Source: Arion vulgaris
Taxonomy: Eukaryota; Mollusca; Gastropoda; Stylommatophora; Arionidae
DNA length: 64,000 nt
Assembly (NCBI GenBank): GCA_020796225.1
Contig: CM036767.1
Coordinates: 13,048,927-13,112,926, forward strand
Reading direction: 5' to 3'
Shown here one piece after another: positions 10,834 through 21,960 of the stretch. A program made the position numbers and the translations under genes. Below the pieces are notes generated by a model that was given only the letters and a program-made list of their open reading frames with translations, ran no database searches and was not told where the DNA came from. The stretch's first letter is position 1; every line of letters begins with the position of its first letter.

Positions 10834-12780
10834 CTAAGAAGCATAGGAATGTAATGCGTTGAGTCCAAGAGGTCGCAAAGTGCCATAGAATGAAATAAAA
10901 CGGTTCTCCAGGGCGAATCGACTGCGATCATCGGAGGAACATGATCGGATGGCTGTGACCTGGACATTGTCAACTCCTGAATGGCCAGTATCATTGAAAT
11001 GAGTGGCCACAGGAGTCACAGAGCATTGGCGAATATCGCGTAAGTGTTGGGCGAATCGGTCACTGAGCCTCTTACCGGTTTCACCAATATAGGCCTTATG
11101 GCATCGTTTGCAGGTGATAGCATAGATGATATTGCGGGACTCACACGTGAAACTGTCTTGAATGGTATAGGTAGCTTTTGGAAAAGAGACAGTACGGGTC
11201 TGTATTACATATGCACATGTATTACAGCGCCGACGGCCACATTGGATGGTGCCAAAGTGACTCTGGATGTTAGGCTTGAGGCGACTGTGTACCAACAAAT
11301 CCTTGAGGCTTCTGTCCCGTCTGTACGCCACCAAAGGATAGTGTTGGAAGACTGAACGTGTCTCAGGATCAGACTGAAGAATAGGGAGATGATGGAATAA
11401 GACCTTTTTCACCAGGGAACTATGAGGGTGGAAAGTTAAGATAAGTTTAACCCTGTCAGACTTGGGGTTTCTAAGTATGTGAGAGAGGGCCTCCTGGCGA
11501 GCAATTAGCTGAACCAGATGCATGGCAGATGTAAGCACATTCTCCGGGTATAGGCGCTGGCGGAAGAAATCAAGCATCTCATGAGCTCTATCAAGAAAAT
11601 CGTCGTCCTCGCTGCAGAGGCGACGAAGGCGAAAGAGTTGAGAGAAAGGTAAAGAGTCACGACAAGCCTGGGGATGGGAAGAGGTATACAGAAGAAAGCT
11701 ATGTGTATCAGTAGGCTTGTAGTATACTGATGTAGTGATAGTGGATAGGCTGATGGTGATAGTGATGTCAAGAAAATTGACACAGGAGGTAGAGATGTGA
11801 GAGGTGAACCGAATAGCAGGATTGAAGGCATTGATGAAGGTGATGAAGCGTGACAAATCGGCTTCAGACATATCGGTAACTCCAATACAGTCATCGATGT
11901 ATCTATGATACACGGACGGAAGAAGGCCATCATAGGTGTTCCATACTAAGTGTTCAAGATGACCCATGAATAGACAAGCATAGCTGGGTCCCATTTTAGT
12001 ACCCATGGCGACCCCACTAATCTGTTCGAAGAACTGGTCATTGAACTGAAAGGAGTTGAGAGTGAGAACTAGTTCTGCAAGACGAAGGAGAGTCGAGGTG
12101 GAGACAAGAGGGTTAGTTCTCCTGTCGAGAAAAACTGGAGAGCTTGAAGTCCGTCAGAATGAGGTATACAGTGAGCAGACATCAAGGAGGAAGAGGCGAT
12201 AAGTCCTGCCAGGCAACAACTTAATAGAAGAAAAAACAGACAAAGTGTGGTTAGTATCTTTCAAGAATGAAGGTAGTGTGGTGACTATAGGTTGAAGATA
12301 CTGTCAAGGAATGCGGAGATATGTTCCGTAGGACAAGAGCAAGCAGAAACAATAGGCCTACCAGGATTGTGACGTTTATGAATTTTGGGGAGCATATAGA
12401 ATGCGGGTTTGCCCAAACAACTGTCGATGACACATAGTGATGATGCGCCGGTAGGAAGGTAATGAGGTTCTTGATGACTGTACGGACCTTACTATTGTTG
12501 GATAGTGTGGCATCAGAATGAATATTTTTGTAGAATAGGGTGTTGAGTAGTTGGTTGTGGCCTTCCTGAAGATATAGTTCTTTACTCCATACGACTATGG
12601 CACCACCTTTATCAGCGGGTTTGATAACAATGTCATCACGTCGACGGAGGTGTGATAGAGCACGAAACTCGGACGGTGACATGTTAGAACGCCCTAGGCG
12701 TTTAGGATGGAGAAGTCCAATGTCGTATGAAGTGTTCTTGATGTAGAGATCAAGAGCGTTAGAGGCACCAGGTTTAATGC
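10834..12780 (-). pseudogene. Penelope-like element: RT plus GIY-YIG endonuclease, frameshifted
   Basis: The N-terminal part (12682-12251) has RRRDDIVIKPADKGGAIVVW, the conserved start of PLE RTs, followed by frame breaks around [13 protein letters not shown] and in 12006-12250. The 390-codon distal frame (12006-10834, open further upstream through EQISGVAMGTKMGPSYACLF) has the RT catalytic YIDD at residues 36-39. It then has a thumb region, a CX4CX2C cluster (CGRRRCNTC), and a C-terminal GIY-YIG domain (IIYAITC at about 293, YIGETG at about 306, Arg in RLSDR, catalytic Glu in ALENRF). PLEs copy themselves by RT primed at chromosome ends or nicks, and the GIY-YIG nuclease supplies the cut. 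At least two frameshifts make this copy inactive. A fragment of a second copy is at 40195. Confidence 0.9.
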
Positions 12781-13284
12781 TGTGGAGACTCCTGCTCAGT
12801 TAAGGCACGAAGTTAGAACCGCTGCTGTTTAAAGCTCCGAATAAAACCACACATGCAGCCTGTATAATTATCACCCGTGTCTTCTGCTAGTCATTATGTG
12901 ACCCTCGATAAGGGCACTTCCACAAACTTCAAAATGTATCATAGTAGTAGTAGTAGACCAGACGTGACTGTAAAGGCCAACATGGCAACAGTTAAACTTG
13001 AAACATTGCTATGCGTCACCAATCTACGTGTACACACACGCACACAACAAACATTTGCGTCAGGTATAAACACACGTTCAGACATATCAAGTTAGGCACT
13101 TAAATATACATAGCAAACAGTAATTAAAAAAACACGGCAAGATTATGCGGTAACATAACGTTTAATGAGATAACGATTGTAACAACAGGAATACGATAAA
13201 TATACGTCTTAACAACGCCGAGCTGTGGTTTAAATTGAAGTTAGCGAATAAATGTTGAAAATATTAATTAATAAATCGATTGAA
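12781..13284. other. No gene recognised
   Basis: A 72-codon frame lacks domain or splice support. GACCCTCGATAAGGGCACTT at 12900 resembles part of the PLE ribozyme-like hairpin and may be the element's upstream terminal remnant. Confidence 0.35.
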
Positions 13285-13690
13285 CCATCGTCATTGCACT
13301 TTGGCGAGTAACTACTATGTGTGCTCCGATCTCTTTCTTATACAGGAAGATTTCAGCTGCAGTGCACAAACTCCGTAGCACCGGCGAGTGCTCCCGATGT
13401 AATTTTGAAGATGGTGAAGACATTTTTGTAGGAATATTATTTTAAATATTTTCTAATTAATTTTGCCCGGGCAGCGGCTTTCCAGCCTGCTGTTCTCGAT
13501 TTTGAACTGCCAATTGTTCTTTACGTGCTCAAATTGAACACGGGACCTACGTTGTATCGTCCGTCTCCGATAAGACCAGGAGCTTGATCTCACCTACACT
13601 GAGATCATGGATCTCTGGAAAATATCCAGATGGCTCCACGAGGGAGCGAACCTGATAGAATAGCGACCTAACCTCTACGCCACAGGTTGG
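13285..13690 (-). mobile_element. SINE-B, nearly full length
   Basis: The tail side is at 13285. The body includes CAGCGGCTTTCCAGCCTGC and GAGATCATGGATCTCTGG. The tRNA-like head (CTCTACGCCACAGG reversed) is near 13670-13690. This is the best uninterrupted minus-strand copy. Confidence 0.8.
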
Positions 13691-13935
13691 AGATCTAATA
13701 CAGCTAATTTGTACTGTTGAATCAGTTAATATTCTTTGGAGTAGGAATCCAACAAGATGGTAGACCACATACATAAAGCGTCCCGTAACCTTTACAGACC
13801 TTAGGATGTGAAGCACCTGTCACTTCACATTTCTAGATCTTAGTGTACAGGAGGTAGGAGGACCAATTCCTTTCCTCACGTATGGAAAGCAGAGTGTGAT
13901 ATTGAACCCACAACACTCTCGTGTTCGAGACGATA
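13691..13935. repeat. Dispersed repeat J
   Basis: It shares TTTACAGACCTTAGGATGTG, TCACTTCACATTTCTAGA and GTACAGGAGGTAGGAGG with 44885-45030. It sits next to SINE-B in both places, so it may be part of a larger composite. Class unknown. Confidence 0.55.
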
Positions 13936-13977
13936 GACGAACACTTACACTAATCCGTCCCACAGGCCATATATACT

Positions 13978-14112
13978 AAGTCACCCGAGTGGTTACCGGG
14001 GCCCAAATTTATGGTGTAAAGAATAGAATCACTGTTACCTACCATGCATGTCGTAAGAGGCGCCTAAGGAGGTTTGGCTGAAACCGGATGCACGTGTCCT
14101 AAATGTGTAGAA
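13978..14112 (+). mobile_element. SINE-F head fragment
   Basis: CACCCGAGTGGTTACCGGGG, GAATCACTGTTACC and GATGCACGTGTCCTAAATG match the longer copies at 23870 and 62512. It is truncated on the right. Confidence 0.75.
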
Positions 14113-14330
14113 GTCAACGTGCTGCCTTGCAGGACGGCTGGGGACAGCCAAAGGCTAACAGAGAGCGAGCCCAGTAAACGATGACTGAATCCGGATACAT
14201 CGCCGAAGGATAAGCACCAGAGCTCATAATGGCGCTGAAGATATGACGAAACCCACCCATGCTAAGGCTGCATGAATCAGATTTCCACATGAATGAATTT
14301 ATGGAGAGATCTGATACATTGGTCTTTTAG
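14113..14330. repeat. Dispersed repeat M
   Basis: It shares GGGGACAGCCAAAGGCTAAC, AGAGAGCGAGCCCAGTAAAC and CTGAAGATATGACG with 42190-42420, where the unit lies inside a TTAA MITE. Class unknown. Confidence 0.6.
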
Positions 14331-14337
14331 ATGATCG

Positions 14338-14338
14338 C

Positions 14339-14371
<33 letters not shown>
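14338..14371. repeat. (GA)n microsatellite
   Basis: About 16 GA dinucleotides. Confidence 0.95.
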
Positions 14372-14375
<4 letters not shown>

Positions 14376-14469
14376 CTACAAATATTGAAGTTAATATATA
14401 CACATCAGATCTTAAATATTATCCTATATACATCATATTTCGAATGTTGATATACAATATATACATATC

Positions 14470-14770
14470 AAATCTTGAAATGAAGACATCAGGAAAAAAG
14501 TGGATACAACATCAGTACTAGACTTCATCAAGAAACAACAAATTAATTGGTTCGGCCACATAAACAGATTACCAACAGACAGTGCACCTCAAAGAGCAAT
14601 GTTGCTCCTGATACAATTGATACAAAACAAAAGGCTGGTCACGCAAAAGATGGACCTCAGAGATAACAGAGGCGACGAAAGACACTATTTATTAAGCGCA
14701 CACTAGGGCTCGTTCTAGAAACCTCTTTTTATCCTGATGCTGTGAGGCAAACAGGATTGAAGAAAAGAAA
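14470..14770 (+). pseudogene. RTE-like LINE C-terminal remnant
   Basis: TTSVLDFIKKQQINWFGHINRL is followed by frameshifted LRDNRGDERHYLL. It is homologous to the minus-strand remnant at 10000-10370 and has no RT core. Confidence 0.75.
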
Positions 14771-14868
14771 GAATCTAGAATGGTAATATACAATATACAC
14801 ATCATAACTTAACGGTTGATACATAGGTCAATACACTGAATTCCAAAGTTTGATAACACATGAACACA

Positions 14869-15030
14869 GTGGCGGCTCATGATCATTTTTGTTGGTGAGG
14901 TCAGACAAATTTTTCCGGATAAATCATGGTTTTTTGTAGCTATATTTTAATTTATAAAATAATAAACACGCGTTATACATTATTTTTGGTGGGCCCGGCC
15001 CTACTGGCCCTTAATAACGAGCCGCCACTG
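14869..15030. mobile_element. hAT-type MITE, 162 bp
   Basis: Terminal inverted repeats are CAGTGGCGGCTC and GAGCCGCCACTG. A perfect 8-bp target duplication CATGAACA lies at 14861-14868 and 15031-15038. It is non-autonomous. Other copies are at 33355, 50637, 57985 and 58611. Confidence 0.9.
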
Positions 15031-15038
15031 CATGAACA

Positions 15039-15319
15039 TCAAGGCATTATTACTAACATTAAAATCAATCATAAACTATTGATTATTGAGAATATTACCA
15101 GACTGTAAACATCTGCTATACTAATGTATCTATAGTGTCTCACGTGATCATGACTAATTGATGTTCTTGGGTAAATAATAGAACACAGAGTAGCGAATAT
15201 TGGATTGAAAATATCACCAGTGTTCATTTGATGTGGTTAAGGCGTTTGTTTGTAGTTCTGAAGGTTGTGCGTTAGTATCAGCACCGAGTTACGTGTACAA
15301 TTTTTCTCATACGATCTCT
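15039..15319. other. No gene recognised
   Basis: AT-rich sequence without a recognised feature. Confidence 0.4.
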
Positions 15320-15420
15320 AAGGTTGTTGCTGGAGCTACAGAGTTCTTGCTGTGTACAACACTCTTTGTAGATGCCGACAGGGACGGCACCATATGAGGA
15401 AACCTGGTGAAATGAAGTCA
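15320..15420 (+). mobile_element. SINE-S body fragment
   Basis: GCTGGAGCTACAGAGTTC through GGTGAAATGAAGTCAG matches 1720-1850 and 43545-43675. Confidence 0.6.
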
Positions 15421-15437
15421 GTACTTTGCATTTAGAC

Positions 15438-15625
15438 ATTGGTTATTGGTTACTAAACTGACTCTGGGCAGACCCATAGGTGCTCAGTCTCCTCCAACAG
15501 ATATCGAAGAGTATGAATACTGATGGTTCCCGTGTCTCGCTAATTAAACACACTCCTCATTCTGTCCCTCAGGCATCGAGTTCTACTTGAAAAACGGATA
15601 ACTCCAAACTGCTTAAATCGTCTTA
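15438..15625 (-). mobile_element. 3' end of an RNase H-bearing LINE
   Basis: On the minus strand it runs from GATTTAAGCAGTTTGG through GAGACTGAGCACCTATGGGTC to a CCAATAACCAAT tail, colinear with the 3' end of the LINE at 35546-38733. It starts about 10 bp beyond the stop codon of the PP1-like gene, on the same strand. Confidence 0.8.
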
Positions 15626-15633
15626 GACACTAT

Positions 15634-17272
15634 TTAGTTTGATGTACTATTTGATCGAGATCTGATCAGTGCCTTCAGATGTTTGTCCCAGGGCGACGTG
15701 TCTTTCTGTGGTGATGCTACTGGCTGTATTTTTCTGTGCTCAAGTTCATTGATAGCAATATCACTTTTAGACTTTACTGATAGTGAATGAAACCCCATTC
15801 CTTCATCGTATCTGTACATAAGCTTATGGTTTACCGGTCTCAATATCTTGAAGGCACATTCCAGATCCGAACTGACAGTCATTATTGCGCCGCTGTTGTC
15901 GTACACGCCTGCGTAATTAGGGGCAGAAAACACAGTAACCAATTGACGCTTTCCGAAAAATTTGTAACCATCCTGTGCGACATCATGAGCCCTGCAGACC
16001 ATATCTAGGTCATTCGCCTGAAGAAACTTGTTCACAGTATCAGCTCCGAAAGAGTATGATGTCCCTCTGGCTTCGTTAAAATGCCATCCCTTTGCTTGAG
16101 GATCGGGATGAGGATCAGCCCACATGAGATCCGAAAGAAGACCATCATCCGGGATGTCAATGGGGCGAGAGATACGTCTAATCTGGCTGAGATTTGTCAA
16201 TTCTGGGCTCAGACCTCCATGACAGCAAAATATCTTATCACTAACAACTGCTGCTACTGGTAAACAGTTGAAGACGTCATTGAACTTTGTCCATAGTTTC
16301 CTGTTGTATCTTCTAGTACATTCGTCCAGAAATCCATAGTGGGCATTGACACTTCCTGATTCGTGGTTTCCTCGAAGAAGAAAAAAGTTGTACTGGTATT
16401 TGACCTTGTAAGCAAAAAGTAAACATATTACCTCCAGGGAATTGCGCCCTCTGTCCACGTAATCTCCCAAGAACAGATAATTGGTTTCCGGCGGGAATCC
16501 TCCGATATCAAACAGATGAAGCAAGTCATAAAATTGGCCATGGATGTCGCCACAAATAGTAACAGGGGCCTCCAACTCAAGTAAGACTGGTTGGGCCAGC
16601 AAGATGGGTCTCACGTGATCAAGCAGCTTGCAGATGGTGTCACGCGACAGCTTCACTTCTTTCCCTGGTCGATCATTCTTTGCTGAAAATAGAAAAGATT
16701 AGAAATGGTTTATTAAATGTATTCATCACACCTTGTGACTTCATGACTTACTGCATTTCTGTTCACACATAACATATCCCACTAGCCGAAGCATAAAGCG
16801 GAAAAACACAACCAGTGTTACATGCTCTGTTTAAACATTATCTCATATTGTAATGTACCCACCCATATAATTACAACCACCCATCCGATCCCGTCTCCAT
16901 AAATTCTAGTGTCAATTATGATCTCCCCTTCAGTAATGGTATACATTTACCTCCCATCTCACACTAAACATTTTGAATATATTCCCTTTGTTTTTAACAC
17001 CCACCATCCTCCCTCCATCCCACAGCCAGTAATAATTTATTCCCTTCTTTACTATTGTAATGTTTCCATTTCATCACTCACAACCACCCCTGAACAAAAG
17101 TGAGGTGATACTTTCAGTGTATATATATTTCAATGGTTTGTTAAATGTGTTGTGTACGTTGTTATTTATTGTTTGGGTAGGGAAACCATTCGTTTGATAT
17201 TTGGTTTTCACTCGTACCTGCTAGGAGCTGGGATATTGTGGTATCCACATCAAAATCAGAAGCTTGTTCCAT
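15634..17272 (-). CDS. PP1-like Ser/Thr protein phosphatase catalytic subunit, two exons
   Basis: Exon 1 is 17272-17218 (ATG, 18 codons plus 1 nt, donor G|gtacga). Exon 2 is 16682-15634 (acceptor ttttcag|CA, stop TAA). The intron is 535 bp, phase 1. The 367-residue product is colinear with PP1: GDIHG at 63-67 (Asp64, His66), GDYVDRG at 91-97 (Asp92), RGNHE (Asn124), CCHGG (His173), then a 3-residue shift, RAH (His251) and SAPNY at 271-275. These are the metal-binding and phosphate-binding residues of the PPP family, so it should remove phosphate from Ser/Thr. The RVxF docking groove is mostly kept (Ile169, two Phe and Arg of the FF.KR loop, Cys/Phe of ECAF), but human L243 is Met and M290 is Glu. 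SAPNYCGEF has become SAPNYAGVY. The C-terminus is a Ser/Lys-rich extension without the TPPR motif of PP1. Its divergence suggests a specialised, possibly tissue-restricted paralogue; that is inference. An in-frame GTG at 16656 is not the start. Confidence 0.92.
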
Positions 17273-17393
17273 GTTGGTTATGATATTAGTTTCCTAATAT
17301 ATTCTCCTGTGTCAGTATCACCTTGTAGATTGGTATCGTGTACTAGCTGTGTTCTGTCGTGTTAAAATGTGACCAGAAAACATACGTGCTCTA

Positions 17394-17402
17394 CTTTAAA
17401 TA
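17394..17402 (-). promoter_or_regulatory. TATA-like box of the PP1-like gene
   Basis: The minus strand reads GGGGTATTTAAAGTAGAGC about 120 nt upstream of the ATG. The position fits a core promoter with a 5'UTR of about 90 nt. It is a sequence match only. Confidence 0.4.
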
Positions 17403-17934
17403 CCCCGTTCAATGGTTGTTTGAATGGCCAGGTTTTTATGCGAGTTAAGATTCAACATGGACATATATTTTTAGCAACATCTACATTTTATTAATGTTCG
17501 TAACATATTTTAATGTAGCAACATTGTTTAATGTTTTCGTATACACTTTGCAATATTTAGAGAGCGTATTAATTAATAAATGTGAACTGTTGGTTTAAAT
17601 TAACACTAGTGTAAAATGGCTTCAACATGGCCAACCGACAAGCGAGCCGTGACTCAGATGTTATTTTGTCTTGCAATGTTACATCAGCCACATGTTTCAT
17701 CAGATAGCAGCGTGATCGTGCGTGAAGTAGGCAAGTGTGATACATAGACATGACACGTACTTCAGCAAGGTTCTCAAAGCGGTGAAAAAAGGCTACAGTG
17801 GGGATGAATGTTGTGGTTATTTTGTCTCCCCAAAACGACCACCAACCTTCTTCTTTGTTATTGTTATTTTGATGATTATACCGTCATACGAATTCCAATG
17901 ATGAAGTCGACTGTTGTCTGGAGCTCATCTTTGG
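17403..17934. other. Upstream region of the PP1-like gene, no gene seen
   Basis: AT-rich. It probably holds the upstream promoter of the minus-strand gene. No repeat is recognised. Confidence 0.4.
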
Positions 17935-18208
17935 AGCCATGTAGCTTTTCCTTCTTCGAATGCTCCATATCGACCACTTCTCAACCACTCTGTGTGATTT
18001 GTAGGCGATCTGAGCCTAAGAGCGATTGTACATTGTGCCAGTTATGCGCCTACAAGTAGGCCAGCACATCCGATTTCTGCGCTGTTTTTTGTTGTTGTTT
18101 ACTAGGGAAGCATCCCTAGGGCTTTCATCAGTCGCCTCTTACGACATACATTGTAGGTCGCAGTGGTACTATTCTTTACTTCCCTAGTGGGCCCCGGCAC
18201 CACACGGG
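17935..18208 (-). mobile_element. SINE-E copy
   Basis: It runs from the tail side CTTCTTCGAATGCTCC through CGCCTACAAGTAGGCC to GGGCCCCGGCACCACACGGG, nearly full length in minus orientation. Confidence 0.85.
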
Positions 18209-18479
18209 ATCATGTAGATTTTGAATGTAGTGTTGTGTTGTAGGGCTAGCATCCCTTTCTAAGGAGGACATACAAGGTCTAGTCTTGCAGGACATGTTAT
18301 GTGGTTAGACTAACGGTGCCGTAGAGACACGAGAGGGATGGAGACAATCGTAGCCTGTGTAAGTGTTTGTTCAGTCCGGTATGCCTTGTCCTGAGTAGGA
18401 AGATACTGATATGTCCTTGTCTCTCGAAAGTGTGATAGTCGTTGATTGATAGTTTAGATTCTTTTATAATTTCCAGGAT

Positions 18480-18700
18480 ATTTTTTCTTCAAAATTGAAA
18501 GTATGTGATTTCGTTTTCTACTTGTTCACATTCTTCTTCATTATTTGCAAGTTTGCCCGCCTTCTCGTTACCTGGGACTCTACAGTGTGATGGTACCCAC
18601 CGGAGTATAACTCTCTTGTTGGCAGAGACCTTGCTGAGCTCTTCTATCAGGGATGGAAGTTTACTCTGGAAGACTTGAAAACGGATAGCGCATCTGTGAG
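18480..18700 (-). pseudogene. LINE RNase H fragment
   Basis: The minus strand reads RWVPSHCRVPGNEKAGKLAN, an RNase H C-terminal motif of the 'GHxGxxGNExAD' type. It comes from a different subfamily than the fragments at 7765 and 18840. Confidence 0.7.
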
Positions 18701-18839
18701 AAATACAACATGTGCAAGTTATTTTTTAAAGTTATTTCAGGGCATGTTGACCATCAACCGTGGCCTTCGTTATTATTGAGCGGTTGTGCATCAACAAACA
18801 TTACCAAAAAATGTTTTTTAACATTTATAATGTGCCTTC

Positions 18840-19195
18840 AAGATATTTTGGACAAATGGATGGTGGGTGTCGTTGGCAATGAGAGAGCAGACAGACTGGC
18901 TGGCTCTGCCGCTAATATTAAAGGGCCAGCCAATGGACAGAGCTGACATCATAGAGCGTGGCCGCAGAGAAGACCTTCATCTAAACCAATCCACGTCAAC
19001 TACTAGCTTGCGAGAACTGGGTTTGAAGATTGGTGTGGCAAGGAAAGAACGGTACAACAGGTATACGAGTCGGCTCATCAATCAAAATAGAACTGGTACG
19101 GTCAGTCGCTGGACGCTGTTGGAGATATTGCGAAGGAGATCGGAGCACCTATGGACATGTCCGGAGTGCAATGAAGATATTCCAAACTGAAACTG
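18840..19195 (+). pseudogene. LINE RNase H and C-terminal tail
   Basis: VGNERADRLAGSAA, then in the next frame DIIERGRREDLHLNQSTSTT and RCWRYCEGDRSTYGHV or LLEILRRRSEHLWTCPECNED, ending at a GAAACTGAAACTGAA tail. Two frames must be combined, so the copy is dead. Confidence 0.8.
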
Positions 19196-19199
19196 AAAC

Positions 19200-19785
19200 T
19201 GAATACCAAAAAAATGAACTTCTTACTGGATTTTCTCCATTTCTACTTCTGAAGTGACGTCACCGTGGCCCTCTTACATCCTAGAAGGCATGACACAGCG
19301 GATATAATGTCAACACTTGCTTTCTTAGTCAGGCTAGTTTGTTATCCGAACGTCCAACAGAGTATAGAAACAAGGTCTTGACCAGCATGTGTAGCAGGGA
19401 ATATGATACCAGGTTTTTTTCTAGTCCCAAGCTTCAACTAGGCGCGTATTTTTCAATGAAACAAAGGGGTAACCATATACCTGGTCTGTGGACGTATAAT
19501 AACAGACCAGATATATTAGCAAGGTGGGTTTTCCTTAACTAGAAGTGAACTTATGCCCTGTTTTTCTTTCCGGCAGCCAAGTTGAGGTTAATTGTAATTC
19601 CTTTTCTAGAAATGCCATAGGTGAGTGTCCGGTCACAAATATCAATTAGGTGTTTCCAACCAACAACCAGATTTGACCGTGAGAATATACTAACAGGACA
19701 ATGACTAATTTGGAAACAAAGAAAAATGCCACATGTTAAATAGAATGCATTTTGTAGATTAGACACACTTCATCGACCGACTTAG
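19200..19785. other. No gene recognised
   Basis: Short frames of up to 71 codons without domains. No known repeat is identified. Confidence 0.35.
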
Positions 19786-20830
19786 ACTGAGAACTTAGAC
19801 TGAGGACTTAGACGGAGAAGAGGAGACTGAGAAGAGGAGACACAGAGAGACAGAGAAGAGACGGGCAGAACGTAGAGAAACTTGCAGAGTTCGCAAAGGG
19901 GCAGACGGAATGGCCCAGGGTGCTGCGTTGAAGAGACCGGAATTGAGTTCGAATATGTGAGTATGGCTAGACACTCCGACAGCCGATAGGACACATAGAG
20001 AGAGAAACAACTTAGCAGAAGAGACTTAGCAGAGAGACTTTTAGAACTCGGATAGAGACTTGCCGAACATGGAGAGAGTCTTGCAAAACTCGCAAAGGGG
20101 CAGACGGAATGACCCAGTGTGCTGAGTTGAAGAGACGACCAACGCTGACTTCGGATGTGTGAGTATAACTAGACATGTGTAGTGTGGACAGCAGATTCAT
20201 AAATAGATCCACACAGCAGAGTAGCCGATCAGACTATAGACAAATTTCAGAATAGAGGATAGAAGTAGCATCTTATAGAGACAGACAGCACTAGAGAAAG
20301 CCTTACCTGTTGAACTGGAAATATATACTTCTAAATCGCCAATTTATGCAGAATAGTGACCAAGCTATCAGAGCCTCGTTTTACAGATACGATCTTAAAT
20401 GTATAAAAAGCAAACTTTCATCAAGAGACAGAAAATAGACACTTTGAAGAAATAGATATCTTCGAAGTCACAAGTAACAGACCCATGGAACGCTCTACCG
20501 AACAGCTGTTCCACGGAAAAATATTATCATTTTAAAGTAGACAGAGGCATTCTAAGGACTTCAGACTAACCCGTACAATACAATTATGTGATGAACTTGT
20601 ATTAGATATCCAAATAGAGTGTAGAACTTGAATAGTGAAGATGTGTGCTTATATAATCAAGTGGTTGTAGTTTAGCATTTTTATATTGTAAGGTGATATA
20701 TCATTTTCAGAGTGAGGAAATCAGGTTGGGACTATACATGTATGTTATATATGTATGAATATGCTATATGTGTTGTAGATGTAAATGTACTATATAGGTG
20801 AAATATATGCATATAATAAAGATTGAAAAA
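19786..20830 (+). repeat. LTR-like block with internal tandem duplication
   Basis: Two diverged direct copies (about 19860-19990 and 20060-20200) share TCGCAAAGGGGCAGACGG and GAGTTGAAGAGAC. A TATA-like GTATAAAAAGC at 20399 and an AATAAAGATTG at 20816 follow. The layout resembles a solo LTR, but no boundaries or target duplication are fixed. Confidence 0.35.
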
Positions 20831-20879
20831 TACAGAATTGGGTTTTCATATATTTATAGGAAAGATTAATTACGACGTG

Positions 20880-21530
20880 ATTAATATCAGCGACAAGCTG
20901 TCTACGCAGAATACTAAAAATAAACTGGCAGGACAAAATTCCAGACAGCGAAGTCCTCACAAGAGCAAAGATCCCAAGCGTCAACACCTGTTGCAGAAGG
21001 CCCAACTGAGATGGGTCGGTCACGTTGCTCGAATGCCTGATAAACGCATCCCAAAACAGTTGATGTATGGCGAGCTTGAAGGGGCAGACGTTTAGCTGGT
21101 GGACAGAAAAACGCTTTAAAGACACTCTTAAAGTGTCTCTGAAATGCTTCGATATAGACCATACGTGCTGGGAATCCTTGCGCAAGATCGCCAAATGTGG
21201 CGCTGTAACAACAAAAGAGGAACCCGAATAGCTGAGAATCATCGTATTGTTGAGTCACGGAGAAAACGAGCAGCGCGAAAAGACAGAGCACACAACACGC
21301 ACATGTCTAACCTTGATCATGTATGCCCCACCTGTGGTCAGGGATTCTGTTCTAGGATTGACTCTACGTCACCTCCGCACACACCAGAGAGGTGCAACAG
21401 TACACGTCTGAGATTGTTGTCATCATCGCTTGCGATGGACGGCATTATTAATATCAGCGGCCAGAGTGCACGGCTACAGTTGGTCCAAGTGATTGAGGAT
21501 AGAAGATATATAGTGTAGGGGAACCACACG
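20880..21530 (+). pseudogene. LINE ORF2 C-terminus with CCHH-like finger
   Basis: Fragments in several frames read LLQKAQLRWVGHVARMPDKR, PKQLMYGELE, LAQDRQMWRCNNKRGTR, and CPTCGQGFCSRIDSTSPPHT. This is the post-RT tail of a common invertebrate LINE type, whose last segment carries a zinc-finger-like CPxCGxxFxxRIGLxSHxRxH. Frameshifts disrupt it. Confidence 0.8.
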
Positions 21531-21739
21531 ATTACATAGCTGGTTACCGTGACACAGGATTTCAGTAGGAGGCCCCACTATTTCAAGATCTGGTGCAGTG
21601 ACCGAGGATAGAAGAATAATATTAGTAGCTTATCAGAAACCCATGGCTACATTTGGTTACTGTGACACAGGATTTCAGTAGCGAGGCCCCCACGGCTACA
21701 CATGATCTATGACACTGAGTAACGAGCGTCCTTGCTTCA
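21531..21739. repeat. Two copies of a 27-bp word
   Basis: GGTTACCGTGACACAGG with ATTTCAGTAG occurs at 21541 and 21655 (GGTTACTGTGACACAGG), in similar flanks. This is a local tandem duplication of about 113 bp. Confidence 0.6.
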
Positions 21740-21960
21740 CCGAGATAAACGATGTGCGGAAATCTACAAATCTGAGGTGGTCAGAGAGGATCAGATCAGA
21801 TCCGGAGAAAACCGAGGGGAGGCTGCAGTGATACTTAATAAATTGGCGTTTTAGGATAAAGACACGTATGTATGGTATCACATAAGCAAGCAAAATGAAT
21901 AATTAATCTACTTTGCTTGCTTATGTGATACCATACATACGTGTCTTTATCCTAAAACTT
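21740..21960. repeat. Dispersed repeat K with a perfect 47-bp inverted repeat
   Basis: The body (GAAATCTACAAATCTGAGGT, GATCCGGAGAAAACCG, AATTGGCGTTTTAGGA) recurs at 49265-49370 and 56715-57190. Its terminal 47 bp (21848-21894) is followed after 17 nt by an exact inverted copy (21912-21958), making a long hairpin. Confidence 0.8.

Noticed and set aside
10834..12006. Independent homing endonuclease gene (GIY-YIG)
   Set aside because: The same frame carries RT motif YIDD and sits next to PLE RT sequence, so it is a PLE.
15787..16008. Plus-strand frames within 15634-16656
   Set aside because: Shadows of the PP1-like coding strand.
21144..21518. Host zinc-finger gene (CPTCGQGF)
   Set aside because: The whole segment matches the known C-terminal layout of LINE ORF2 proteins and is frameshifted.
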